Of a stretch of 64,000 bases of DNA, positions 46,835-57,938 are shown piece by piece. Position 1 is the stretch's first letter. The number at the start of each line of letters is the position of its first letter. Source of the DNA: Earliella scabrosa. Its lineage: Eukaryota; Basidiomycota; Agaricomycetes; Polyporales; Polyporaceae. A program made the translations under genes and the position numbers. The notes under the pieces were generated by a model. It saw only the letters and a list, made by a program, of their open reading frames with translations. It was not told the origin of the DNA and made no database searches. The stretch lies in contig JABYQQ010000031.1 in NCBI GenBank assembly GCA_022605405.1, positions 124,001-188,000 on the forward strand, read 5' to 3'.

Positions 46835-46906
46835 TTCCGACACGGGGAATCGAACCCCGGGCTATCGCGTGAGAGGCGATAATGTTAGCCACTACACCAT
46901 ATCGGA
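46835..46906 (-). tRNA. tRNA-Glu (CUC)
   Basis: A 72-nt cloverleaf on the minus strand. The 5' acceptor strand TCCGATA pairs with the 3' TGTCGGA (one T-G pair) before discriminator A. The anticodon loop CTCTCAC between ATCGC and GCGAT gives anticodon CUC, reading GAG. The T arm holds GGTTCGATTCC. There is no intron. A run of T follows on the transcribed strand (about 46812-46816), a Pol III stop. Confidence 0.95.
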
Positions 46907-47191
46907 ATACAATGGTTACTAAGCTGTTTTTACTACATCTATACAGGTCGGGTGCCCTGTGACTTCTCGAACAGCTCAGATTTATCGCCTCAGTAAGTGC
47001 CCAATCGTCCAGATCAGTCCTAGTTCTAGTTCAGGTTGGCTCGCGACGGGCTTTGCCCATAGCAATGAGCTTGAATGAAGAAACTAATTCAAACGAGACT
47101 AGCCAAAGATAGCATTATGATACCAGTGCACTGCAAGTCAGGACATCCTGACAAGGATGCAGACTACTGGTCGACCGGCCGGATATCATCA

Positions 47192-48583
47192 TCATCCTAT
47201 GTACGGCTTCACCTCGTCCTCCAGCCACCTCCAAAGTCGCTCTCCAATCTTATCATCATACGCTTCCTCGCGGCACCTGCCCAGGCGTGCCCACGGAATC
47301 ATGAACTGCACCCGTATACGCTCGTAAGCTCACAGCCTCGTCTCAGTGAGCCAACACGATGCTGCGTACCTCGCCGTTGTAGTTGATCGCCTCGGGCATC
47401 GTGCCTGCAAAGAGCTGGGTGAGGGCGCCATCGGGCGCGGGGTATAACAACAGCGTATTCTAGAGGGCGAACAGACATGCTAGTGAGTGAGCATGTCATA
47501 CGTATAGACCGGAAATCGATGCCAACCATGAAACTACGCTCGAGGGGCGGGAGATAGCGCTGGAGCTCTGTGCGGATGTTACCTAGCACCGGGAAGGAGC
47601 TCAGCCACGACTCCACACAGGCAGACAGCGATGCACCCACCGGGATTGACAGAGATGGAGACGATGCCCTTGTCTGCGTAGCGCTTCGCGATTTGTCGCG
47701 CCACCACGACGTTGGCCTACAAGTGCCAACACAAACATCAGTGTCTCGGCGACAGCCAGGCGAGAGAGAAACAGCACATGTTTGCTCTGGTAGTAGAGAT
47801 CCTCCGTCGACAGCTTACGCCTTGCGGGCCCGTCCCTGAATGTGTCCCAATCGAGAGTCTGCATGTACGCTCCAACAGACGAGACCGTGACCACGCGCGC
47901 GTGGTGGTCGGGCGAAGTCTTCGCACCGGCGATGAGTGCAGGCATGAGCAGCTCCGTGAAGAGGAAGGGGCAGACGACGTTTGTGCCCCACTGGAGGTCG
48001 TATCCGTCCTCGTGCAGGAGCTCGATGGACGGCCGCATCAGGCCCCTAGACATAGACAGAACAATCAGTACGGGAGGTGGCCGTCGTGGCTGGACGGACG
48101 GACGCATTGTTGAACAGAACGTGGAGCTCGGGCTCCTTCTTGAGAAACGCCTCGGCGGACGCCTTGGTCTTGGCGAGGCTCCCGAGGTCGAGCTCGTGGA
48201 AGAGGGCCTCTTTGCCTGTGGCTTCATTCAGGGAGGCGATCGCAGCATCGGCTTTCTCCTTGTTGCGTGCGGCGAGGTACACCTTCGCGTTGTGCTGGAG
48301 AAGCACCTGTCGATTGAAGCGCGTTCATGATGAGGATAGGAATGAATGGCGCCGGACCATAACGAACCTTGATAGTTTCGTATCCGAGCCCGCTGTTGCC
48401 GCCTATTTGGCAGATGAGACCGTGCAACAAGCCTCGTAGGGGACAGCATATGCGCCTACCTGTGACGAGGATCACCCGGCCAGAGAGGTCCGGTATCTGG
48501 TCAACGCTGAACTGGGATTTCGGCGGGTACAACTGAAGGATAGCCGGCCAGACATTCTTCAGATTCGATACAGCTCCGCCCAT
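47192..48583 (-). CDS. Short-chain dehydrogenase, retinol dehydrogenase-like (SDR4)
   Basis: Fourth complete member of the group with SDR1 to SDR3, 321 aa. Eight exons: 48460-48583, 48368-48402, 48104-48306, 47778-48045, 47641-47716, 47527-47582, 47370-47459, 47192-47305. TGGNSGLG, VSSVGAY and YYQSK are kept, so it should bind NAD(P). The NNAG motif is reached through a weak GTCCGT donor. The fifth exon of its sisters (132 nt) is here split 76 + 56 nt by an extra intron inside the NPG-N motif; the sum is unchanged. Substrate unknown. Confidence 0.87.
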
Positions 48584-49194
48584 CTCGAGTCCGATTGCGT
48601 TCAGCTGTGGTGGTGAGCGTTGACTGGAACGAACGAGGACGTGGCAACAGATCTAGAAGCCGGCGGATCCGTCATTGTGGGTGCATGGTTGTGCTGCGCG
48701 CATCTGATGTCAGGAACGTCCTAGAACATCATACATAAGTCGGACTCACGACATGTTCCCGGAGCACATTTCTTCTTACTTACTCGATGGCGTTGTCCGC
48801 GGCGACAAGGTAAGTACGAGCTGCTGAGGTATGAGAGATATGGTTCGCCTGTACTTATGGGGAGAGCGACGTGAGCACTGAGCGCAGTCGGAGTGGGGCT
48901 GGACCTCGCCACGTGGTCCGTCCATTTTAGGAAGATCAGGCGCCCAATGCGGCTGGCTCTGTATGCGCTGTTTGCTAAGTTTGCTCGCAGACTGACGCGC
49001 CAATTTTCAAGTTAACTCGGAAGGTCTGCTTCATATCATATGATATTGGGCAATTAATGATGAGGGCACAGTCATATTTGCGCTAGCACATTGCAAACTT
49101 GTATATACTGTCCAAGAACGACGAGTCAGATTGTGATACGGCCGTGAATACTTATCTGGTGCCAACGAGAGTGAGTCCATGAATGCGTCAACCC
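48584..49194. other. Intergenic between SDR4 and RGG/WG gene
   Basis: Nothing recognised in about 0.6 kb. Confidence 0.4.
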
Positions 49195-52100
49195 CTAATG
49201 CTTCGCCTCGATGTTGAACCTCAGGAGCTCCCCAGGCCTTACAAGTCCCTCCTCGCCGACACGGCCAAACAATTCGAGCTTCCCCCTCTCGCACACCAGA
49301 CTCACTCTCCCCACCCGCGCATGCTCCCGCACAAGTCTCTGAATCTCCCGCAGCAGCACGACGAAGCGCACCAAGCTCCGCTGGATGTCCTCCCTCTCCG
49401 CAATGTCCACAAACTCGGGCGAGTGCAGCTCCTGTCGGATCACGCGCTCGAACGTCCCTCGCTGGTGGACGGCGACGAGGTGCGTCGGGGTCTGAGTGAG
49501 GAACATCTGGAGGAACGTGTCCTCACTACTCGTCCGGTCCAGGTAGTTGCTCGACCGCGTCGCGAGCTCGAGGATGCTCTCCTGCGGGAGGAGCGTCCCC
49601 GCACGAAGGACCTTGAAGTCCGCGATGGGCACGAAGGACGAGTTCTGTATGAACTCAGGCGTCGAGATGGGCTCGGGGAGACCGCCGCCAGCTCCCCAAG
49701 TAGGTTTGCTGGCTCCGGACGCCTGCGAGTTCGTGGAAGCATCATCCTTTGCACCTGCGCTGTCCCATGCGCCCGGATCGTCGACGGCTCGGGACCAGGA
49801 CATGACCTCTGCTGTGGTCGTCGATGTCTGCTTACTGAGGCGCTGAGACGAAGAGGCATTCGATGGCACCGAGGAGCCCCAGTCATCTACGCCCGCGGTG
49901 GGTCCAGGGCCCCACAGGTCAGCCTCGCTCGTGGCTCGCTCCGCCGACTTGTCGATCTCGTCTGTTCCCCAGTCAGACGCGCCGTTCGCGACAGGTGCGG
50001 TGTAGCCCCAGGCTGCGGACTCGTCGGCAACAGAGTCCCGGTTCGGCACCTCGTCGGACTTTGTTTGCTCGACAGGTTGTACTTTCCGTTGCTTTGGGGA
50101 CACCGGGGACTCTGGCTCGGGAGAGGTGACCGGCTCGGAGCCGCCAGATGCACTCGGCTGTCCGCTGGGGACGTCCGGCACGAACGCGTCGACCTCGAAA
50201 CGCACCACCAAGTTCAGCCCGCCGATGTTCTGCCCGCCGAGCCTTCGTCAGCCACCCCACGACGAACTCAACTCGGCAGCACACTCACGTATCGTACAAT
50301 CCGGTAATGGCCCTCCGCGTCCTCGCATCCGCTCGCAGGCGCGGTGCTCTCGCGCTCAAAGTTCGCGCGACACCCGCCCTTCGGTGGCGCGACGTACTCG
50401 CGCGCGCGAGCGGCCCATCGGTGCATCAAGACGGTCTTCGGCCCTCCGAGCTGAAGGTCAATCCGGAAATCCTTGCGCGGGTCCCATGTCTCGGTGGAGT
50501 CCACCGACCCAGCTGCTGCAGGCTCGCTCGTGGGGCTCAACTCGCCCTCGGTGCTCGTCGGGCTCATCGGAGCGGGGGACTGAGCTTCTTGTGTCGGGCC
50601 CGGGTACGGCTCTCGGACCCAGCGGAGCAGCTTCCGCAAGTTGTTGCGGTCAGTGACGAAGTCGACGTCCGGCCAGTCGATGATGTCCTCGGTCGGCGCC
50701 ATGCTGTCGCCGGAATGAAGGGCGTCGACGGTGCGGAAGAGAGGGAGAAGGGTGGACTCAGCACCCATGTGGAAGGCATCCTCGTGGAACATGCGTATCC
50801 CGTTGTCAAAGCGCACCGTGATAGGCAAGGGTCGATCGAGCCATGCACGGGGCGAGCCTGTGGAAAGGGCGTTCTCAAGTGGGCTCGACATGCCCAGGGC
50901 GGACGAAGTCACTCACCTGGGACGAGGATCGCAGGGTTCGGACTCTTTGACCACGAGTACGATCCGACGCACTCGAATTTTTCTACACAGACCGACTCGT
51001 TCTTCACTTCGTCCTCCGGCGCGAGTAGATGAGCTATTGCTGGCACGAGCAGGCTCTCCATCATGTCGCGCGCGGGCGGGAGGTTGTCTTCAATAGGAGG
51101 CCCTCCTCTGCGCTCGCCAGAGAAGCCGCCGCGACCACCACGACCTCCGCGATCTCCCCATGCGCCCCGTCCGCCACGGAATCCGCGACCTCCGCGACCT
51201 CCGCGACCGTCGAAAGATCCGTGCCCGCCTCTGTCAAACCCGCCTCTGCCCCATCCTCGCGCTCCACGACCGCGTCCGTCGAAACCTCCACGAGAGCCGT
51301 AACCGTTGGGCGCATTTTCGTTTGTATCCCCTTGCGGGGCTCCCCACAGATTCGACGGCTCGCTCGAGGGTGCACTCTCCGGCGCTGCCCATAGGTCAGG
51401 CGCTTGGCTGGGCGATGGTCCCCACTGGTCGGGATCCTGGCTCTGGGATGGTCCCCATGCGTTGGGTTCGTCACTCTGAGGACCCCACAGGTTCGGTTCC
51501 ACATTCGCAGGTTCAACGGTTGCTGCCTCAGGCTCTCCGTTCGACCGCGCAACAGCAGGGGAAGGATCGCCACCGTTCGAGCTTCGTACTCCATCGTTAA
51601 GATTGCCTCCGTTGTTCCAAGTATCGCGCTGGTAGTAACTCGGAGTATGTCCACCGTTGCCTCGCCCGCGTCCACGGCCCCGCCCGCGACCTCGATCGTC
51701 GTGAGACTGTGGGCCGAAGAACGCGTTTTGTCCTCTCCCTCGCCCGCGCCCGCGTTTCGTGAAGTCGACCCACGAGTTGGCCGACGGTGTACGGGGAGCA
51801 GAGCCCGCCAGACCGGAAGCAGCGTCATCGAGCTCAGGTGCTCTGGAGTTGACACTTCCTCCCCTGCTGCCTCCGCGACCGCGACCTCGCCCACCTCTGT
51901 CATTCAACTCTGGAGGCCTGGGTCGAGTCTCGTTTGACTCTCCGCCCCACGACGTGTCGCCCTGGGCCTCGCTGGTCCCCGTCGGCCCCCAAGCCGACGT
52001 GTCGTTCGCGGAAGGGCCCCACAGGTTGCTCTCGTCGCTCGTGCTCGTAGTCATGTGTGGGAAGGAGGACTCTTTTTCATCTTTGTGCGACTCGTTTAGT

Positions 52101-52276
52101 TGCTGGATGCGACTGTTCCCGCCACCATAGTTGTTCCCGCCACGGTCGCTCGCCGATCCTCGACCGCGTGCATTACCTCGGAAGCCACCACGTCCACCGC
52201 GCCCACCGCGTCCGCCGCGTCCATCGCCTCGCCCTCGATTACCCCCACTCCACAAGTTGTTGTCGATACCAGACAT
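49195..52276 (-). CDS. RGG- and WG-repeat protein with conserved fungal core domain
   Basis: A 987-aa protein from exons 50917-52276, 50289-50857 and 49195-50229. The first 450 residues are RGG/RG-rich (an RNA-binding or arginine-methylation type region) mixed with many Trp-Gly words: NLWGP, SAWGP, NAWGP, DQWGP, DLWGP, DDWGS and others. A conserved core begins at CVGSYSW and ILVPG, then VDFVTDRNNLRKLLRWV, DFRIDLQLGG and GLNLVVRFEVDAF. Fungal proteins with this core are often labelled geranylgeranyl pyrophosphate synthetase, but no DDxxD motif is seen here, so that label is not supported. A Glu/Arg/Leu-rich C-terminal helical region follows. WG repeats resemble Argonaute-hook proteins; that role is inference. 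A shorter paralogue lies at 54485-56113. Confidence 0.82.
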
Positions 52277-52898
52277 GTTTGAACCTCGACTCGGAACTCA
52301 GGCGCGGTATGAGAGGACACCTAGGAAGAACAGGAAGAGGAAAACTCGTCCAGCTCCACCCGATGCCTCAGAGCAGATAAGTCCTGCACTGCGGTGCTGC
52401 AGCACAGGGGAAGGAGGAAACGCGCTGCGAAAGCAACACGGGATTACCGCAGCCACTCGGGAGCAAGGTTCGAGCTCGGTACACGAGGCTTCTGGCGCGC
52501 GGAAGCGTGCAGGGTCCGCGCCGTATTCAGCATCATTGCGGTCTTCTCGGGAGGGCGCTATTGTTCCCTACGGAGTTCAGGACGTCAGCTCTTTGTCGCG
52601 GATAGGTGAGTGGGAACGCGAGAGGTTGGTGTTTCATGGTACGTTAGAGTACGTCTCGCGCCTGCTGCAGTCATTGATAGTATACTCTCAGCGTCGGCGC
52701 AGACACAGTCGCTCGTTCATGACTCGGACCAGTCGAAAGCTCGCAGACGATGCAGAATAGACAGCTGGAACAGGGTGTCTCGCACCCGTCGATTGAGAGT
52801 TCCCGACTAGCGCTACACAAATACACCCATAGACACGATCGTGCACCGTGACAAAGTCCCCTACCCGGTTCACGTTCAGCACTGAGAGCCCCGAACGC
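52277..52898. other. Intergenic, RGG/WG gene promoter
   Basis: No gene seen in about 0.6 kb between two minus-strand genes. Confidence 0.45.
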
Positions 52899-53444
52899 TC
52901 ACGGGAGCGCGTTGATCTGCTGCTGCAGCTGCCCGTACACGGTCGAGACCGCGGGGCATCCGACCCCAGGGCCGTTCAAGTTCTGGAGCGTCGAGAGCAG
53001 CGTCGCGATGCGCGCCTGCTGGTCCTGCTTCGAGTTGCCCGTCGGGAACGGGGCCGCGATCCCGGGGTTGTTGATCATGTGGCCGGCGTTCACGTTTGCG
53101 TTCAGGCTCTGCAGGACGAGATGGGATCGTCAGCACGGGGAGGAGAGGAGAGGGAGGAAGGTGCACGCACAGCGATGAACGCGCCGCGGTCGGGTGGGCA
53201 CGAGCAGGGGATCTTGACACCGTTGATGCCTGTGCAGTTGCTACGTAGAGCGAGATGAGTATGGAGACCTAAACGAGAGAGAGGAGAGGCGGACGTACCC
53301 GAAGCCGTCTGGGCCCGCGCCCCTCTGGACACCGAAGTCGGGGACGAGAGCGGGGTTGACGTCGCGCTTGCCGATGGACGCGGGTGCGGCCATGACGGAG
53401 ACGACGGTGGCGGCGGCGGCGAGGAGGATCGTGGAGAACTTCAT
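52899..53444 (-). CDS. Small secreted Cys-containing protein
   Basis: A 141-aa secreted protein, exons 53299-53444, 53171-53240, 52899-53108. Signal peptide MKFSTILLAAAATVVSVMAA, then PASIGKRD with a possible KR processing site. The mature part has NCTGINGVKIPCSCPPDRGAF, the pattern of a fungal secreted family found across wood- and plant-associated fungi, and a C-terminal TLQNLNGPGVGCP. Four Cys remain after the signal peptide, enough for two disulphides. Function unknown; effector-like proteins share this pattern. TATAAAAG at 53613-53620 is a likely TATA box. Confidence 0.85.
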
Positions 53445-54484
53445 GATGATAGTGTGTATGTGTTTGTTCGTCAACGAAAGGGAGAGCGCGAAGAGAGAGC
53501 GACGGGCGAAGAAACGGAGAAGGGGAGGAAAGTCGTGCAAGAACGCGCCCGGCGTAGAGAGGAAGGTTGAAAGAGTTCCAGCTGTCGAGTTGGACTGGGT
53601 TTCGGAGGACGGCTTTTATAGCGCAAGGCTGGATGCCGCAGCCGGCGTCGTGTCGGCCCTAATCGTCATCGTGTTTGGGTTCGTTCACAGGCGGCGCGCT
53701 AGATATCGTCGCCGGTCGGCGGATCACTGCGCACAGGGAGAGTTTGTGACAAAGCTGTGTGCGCCCCCGTCCGCCGCTTGACGTGTGCAAAAAATCTCAT
53801 CAGCATCTGCCAGTACAAACTATATCTGCGATCAACGGCACTTACTAGTTAGCATTGGAGGATGACTGAGGAGAGCCGGGGAGAAGGATTCTGAATGACT
53901 GTCGCGATTGCGCGCGGCACGCGTTCTGGAGCGAAGCATAGGGTGAAGGACTACCGACGTAGCATCATGAGGTAACCACGACACAATGGAAACGACGCGT
54001 AAACCTGAACAGACGCGCTACCTGCGACCCCGTCGCCGTGCGCAGTTGAAACGAACTGAAAGTGATAGATGAGCAAGGGAATCTAGTGCGCATCACAATG
54101 GTGGAGCACGAACTCACTGCTTGAGCTGCAACACATCGTTCTCACTCCACAGGGATGCAATGCTTGCATTGATGCGGTCAGCAGCACGAGTCGTACATAT
54201 ATTTACCCTGCATTGGGTGTTTCAACTTGAAATTGATCGCATCACCGCCGGATCGCAGTACTAGACTTTGGTATGTTACAATAAAATTCTGGACAGCGTG
54301 CACAGGTATGTTCTGTTTACACGACTGGCATCAGTTACTAGTGCTGCTCAATTTATAGCAATGATAGTCAAAATCATTCACCTAGGTATGTACTCTGGTG
54401 GCACAGCAAGGCAGTGCCACTCCAGTGTTCAAACATGAGAATGGAAGGTCAAGGGGGGCATCGTCCACGTCCAGCGTTCAACGT
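53445..54484. other. Intergenic of about 1 kb
   Basis: No gene apart from the promoter of the small secreted protein gene. The sequence from 53800 to 54400 is more AT-rich than its surroundings. Confidence 0.4.
53613..53620 (-). promoter_or_regulatory. TATA box of the small secreted protein gene
   Basis: TATAAAAG on the minus strand 169 bp before the ATG, leaving room for a 5' UTR of about 130 nt. Confidence 0.5.
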
Positions 54485-56113
54485 TCAGATCCCAAACCGC
54501 ACCAGCTCGCTCTCTGGCAAACACCCCACATCATCGCCCTCTGCACGTTGGAACAGCTCAAGCCTCCCGCCCCTACACACCAAGCTCAACCGCCCGCGCT
54601 GCCCATGCTCCCGCACCACACGCTGCACCTCCCTCAACAAGCCCACAAGCTGGCGGAACTCGCGCCGCACATGCTCGTTGTCTGCGATGCGCGCAAACTC
54701 GGGCGAGTTGAGGGGGCGCCTGGTGACGCGCTCGAACCGGCCGCGGTCGTGGATGGCAAGGAAGTGCTGCGGGGTCTGGGAGAGGAAGAGCTGGGCGTAC
54801 GTCTCTGCCCACTTTGGGTTCTGCGCGCCTTTGACGGAGCGCGTCGAGATTTCGACGATGGATGACTGGGGGACGTGGGTGCCGCCGCGGACGACAGTGA
54901 GGACGTCGTCCGGGACCGGGATGGAGGGAGAGGTCTGAGGGAGGGGCGGAGGCGTGGGTGTGGGTTGAGCGGGTGGCTGGTGGGAATCTGGGGTGAGAGA
55001 GAGGCCTTGGAGGAGGCTCGAGAGCGTGGAGTCGCCTGCATACTTCGCAGTGTCGGAATCGCCGGCGTACTTCGCAGTGTCGGAATCGCTGGCTGTGGTG
55101 AAAATGCGGGCGTCGACCTCAAAGCGGACGACCATCCGCAGGCCTTCGAGGTCCTGCGCAGACGTCGAGCCATTCAGCGTCACATGGACATTGGACACGA
55201 GTGGAAGGAAGGGCACTCACGTATTGTACGATCCGGTTGTAGTCGGAGCTGGATGGGCATCCCGGGGCAGGCGCGGTGGCGGCCTTCTCGAAGTTGATTC
55301 TGCATCCATAGGTGGGTGGGGTGAGGTACTGGCACGTCCGCGTGTCCCAGCGCTGCATGAGCACCGTCTTCGCGCCGCCCAGCTGGAGGTCGATGCGGAA
55401 GTCGTTGACGGAGTGTCGTGAGGTTTGTTGTCTTTGGTTTGTGTTCGTGTTCGCGTTCGTGTTCGCGTTTGCGTTCGTGTCCGCGTTCGTGTCCGAGGTG
55501 GGGTGGGTGTGCGCGCGGGTGTCTGCATGGCGGATCCAGCGGAGGAGCTTGCGGAGGCTGCTCCGGTCGGCGACAAAGTCGACCGCGGGCCAGTCCATCG
55601 TCGTGTCCGCGTTGTCCTCGGCAACGACATGAACGGCGCGAAAGAGGGGGATGAGGGGCGATGACGACGAGGAGCCCATGTGGTACCCGTTCGGGTCGAA
55701 GATCTGGAAGCCCTCGTCTAGAGGGACGCGGAAGGGCAGGCGGCGGTCGCGCCATATGCGTGGCGAGCCTGGCGTGTCGACGGTGTCAGTTGTATGCCAA
55801 ATGTAGAGACTCGAGAGGGATGGATCGAGGAAGAGGGCGTACCTGGAACGAGGATGGTGGGATGTGGCCTGTCCAGCCAGTTGTACGACCCGATGCACTT
55901 GAAGTTTTCGAGTTTGACGGGTTCGTTGGTGCGCGACGTCGTTGGTACCGAAAAGGTCTGGAGGGGATCGGGCAAGAGCCCTTCGGTGGCGTCTGCGTCT
56001 GGGAGAAGGTCCGGTTCGGTGTTCGCGGTGGACTGCGTGATTGTGACGGGTCGAAGTGCGGCATAGTTGTGTCTAGCGCCAGCGCCACGGTGACTGTGCG
56101 ACCTCCACGACAT
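54485..56113 (-). CDS. Paralogue of the RGG/WG protein core
   Basis: A 495-aa protein, exons 55843-56113, 55221-55768, 54485-55153. It has the same core as the gene at 49195-52276: CIGSYNW, ILVPG, VDFVADRSSLRKLLRWI, DFRIDLQLGG, RIVQY and LRMVVRFEVDA. Both introns fall at the same codons as in that gene. It lacks the RGG/WG N-terminus. The core is broken by an insertion of alternating Asn-Thr and Asn-Ala (coded by a hexanucleotide repeat at about 55436-55495), and a 27-nt tandem repeat at 55034-55087 codes for DSDTAKYAG twice. The C-terminal region (SQTPQHFLAIHDRGRFERV) also matches. Function unknown. Confidence 0.8.
55034..55087 (-). repeat. 27-nt tandem repeat within coding sequence
   Basis: Two copies of a 27-nt unit that differ by two bases; they encode DSDTAKYAG twice in the paralogue gene. 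Confidence 0.75.
55436..55495 (-). repeat. Hexanucleotide repeat coding Asn-Thr/Asn-Ala
   Basis: GTTCGT and GTTCGC words in alternation (plus strand), coding for Asn-Thr and Asn-Ala pairs on the minus strand within the conserved core of the paralogue gene. Confidence 0.75.
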
Positions 56114-56548
56114 GCGTGAAGCGGGCGATGCATCGGTGGGGAGGGATGGAGGGGCTGCTTGCTTGCACGAACGAGCTCTGTCGCGAGATATATGTTTCTG
56201 TTTAGCTCAAGAATATGCTAGGCTGTTTACCGCAGCTACCAGTTAGTGCGGTGGATGCTGCAGCACACTCATCAACACTGCAGCAGCAAGCCTGATGGAG
56301 TACAGGGCGAAGCGCTAGAAGCATGATTGTCAGGAACGCTGCAGCAGCGATAGCGTGGTTCGGAAGGCTCACCTTGGGCATTGTGTCCGCCAAGTCGTAT
56401 GTTCCGAGAAGACGACGAGAGACGAGTCATCGCGATGACATACCGTGTCGGACAACAGAGACAGGCTTGAGGATGCGAGGACCACAGATACAGCATGCCA
56501 TTTCGTACAACCAAGAAAGCAAGACATACACGGATAGATTTCACTTCT
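56114..56548. other. Intergenic, paralogue promoter to TRP4
   Basis: No gene seen; an ATATATCT-type stretch near 56187 may serve as the paralogue TATA box. Confidence 0.4.
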
Positions 56549-57938
56549 TCACTTTTCCAACTGCGACGCTGCCGCAAGCCCCGCATCCCGGAACTGCTCG
56601 AGCGCATTCCACGCCTTCCCGGACGTGATGCTCTCCCTCGCCTTCTCCACGGCTTCCTTCAGGTCCGTCGCCAGGCCCGCCACAATAAGCAGCGCAGCGG
56701 CGTTCATCAGGACAAAGTCTAACACCGGTGTCAGCCGCTCCGGTATGTCGTTGCCGCTCTGCAGAAGGGCCTTGAACGTCTCCGCGTTCTCCCCGGGGGT
56801 TCCGCCAGCAACCTCGCTGAGCGGGTGAGCCTTGAGGCCGAAGTCGCGTGGATGCAAGACTCGGTCTGTGACGGAGCCGTCGGGGTGGAGTTCCCAGGCG
56901 TACGTATCGCCTGCGCAGGAGATCTCGTCGAGGCCCTCTGCGCCGCATACGACGAACGCGCGCTTCACACCGCCGTCTGCGAGGGAGCGTGCGAAGGTCG
57001 GTCCCAGCTCGCGTTCGGCGACGCCTAGGACCATCCCGCGGGGACGAGCGGGGTTAATGAGAGGGCCGAGGACGTTGAACATGGTTCGGTGGCTGTATGC
57101 ATTGCAAGCGTTAGTTGCGGTTGAAGGATACTTGTGGGCTGACACTCACGGAAGTGCCTTGCGGTAGGGGGCTATCATGGCGAGAGATGGATGGTATTGG
57201 GGCGCCATGATGAACGTGAATGGGATCCGTGCGATCGGGAGAGGGGTGTCGACACTTGGCGGTGTGAAGTAGCAGCCTAGCGACTGGAGGAGGTCTGCAG
57301 AGCCCGAGGACGATGTCGATGCTCTACTGCCGTGCTGTATTGCGGACATGAGCCCCCGTCTACTTCAATGGATGCAATTCAAGCAAAGAACAAGCATGGC
57401 GGCATGCAGCATGGAGAATTTGGACGCATATATGCTGTGCTTCGCTTCCTATATGCGCTCCTTGGCCTATACACTCGGTCCCAATGCTGACTGCGCATAT
57501 GCCCAGTCGGCGGGAGGGGTACGAGATGCCCGCCAGCTTATGCAAGGACCATTGGGAACGAGTACACACCTTGACTACGCGTGCACCAGCACCTGCCGCG
57601 ACGATGGCTGCCGTCGTGCTCACGTTGAACGTGTTGTGCCCATCCCCGCCTGTCCCGACGATGTCGACCACAAAGTCCTCATCGATCGCCTCCACGGCGG
57701 CCTTGAGCGCACGGGCCCGGAGGACATTCGCCGCCGTTGCGAGGTACTCCGGTCTGCGCTCGACGCGTTCGATGTGCAGGGCCGTGAGGAACGAGCCAAT
57801 TTGGACTGGGAGCACGACGTCCGGGGTGAAGATGCATTCGAGTGCGATCTTCAGGTCCTCGGCGGTGAAGTACTCGGGGGTCTTGACGAGCCTCCCGAGG
57901 AGCGTCTTGAAGGTGTCCTGCGAGACCGGGGGCGGCAT
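56549..57938 (-). CDS. TRP4: Anthranilate phosphoribosyltransferase
   Basis: Second step of tryptophan synthesis: anthranilate plus PRPP to phosphoribosylanthranilate. 365 aa from exons 57570-57938, 57150-57334, 56549-57092. The glycine-rich PRPP/anthranilate site GTGGDGHNTFNVST starts at residue 95. HGSRASTSSSGSADLL follows (HGNR in many homologues, Ser replacing Asn here), then NVLGPLINPARP. Length and motif order match the TrpD family. TATAAGG at 57994-58000 lies 56 bp upstream on the minus strand. It is divergent from ROT1, with 556 bp between the two ATGs. Confidence 0.94.

Noticed and set aside
49183..50307. 374-codon plus-strand frame
   Set aside because: Antisense shadow of the RGG/WG gene, with no motif and no paralogue.
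51061..51903. Second Glu/Ala-rich minus-strand frame inside the RGG region
   Set aside because: Codon repeats in RGG coding sequence open other frames; only the RGG frame joins to the conserved core.
49195..56113. Geranylgeranyl pyrophosphate synthase
   Set aside because: Proteins with this core are often so named, but no DDxxD motif or prenyltransferase helix pattern is visible in either gene.
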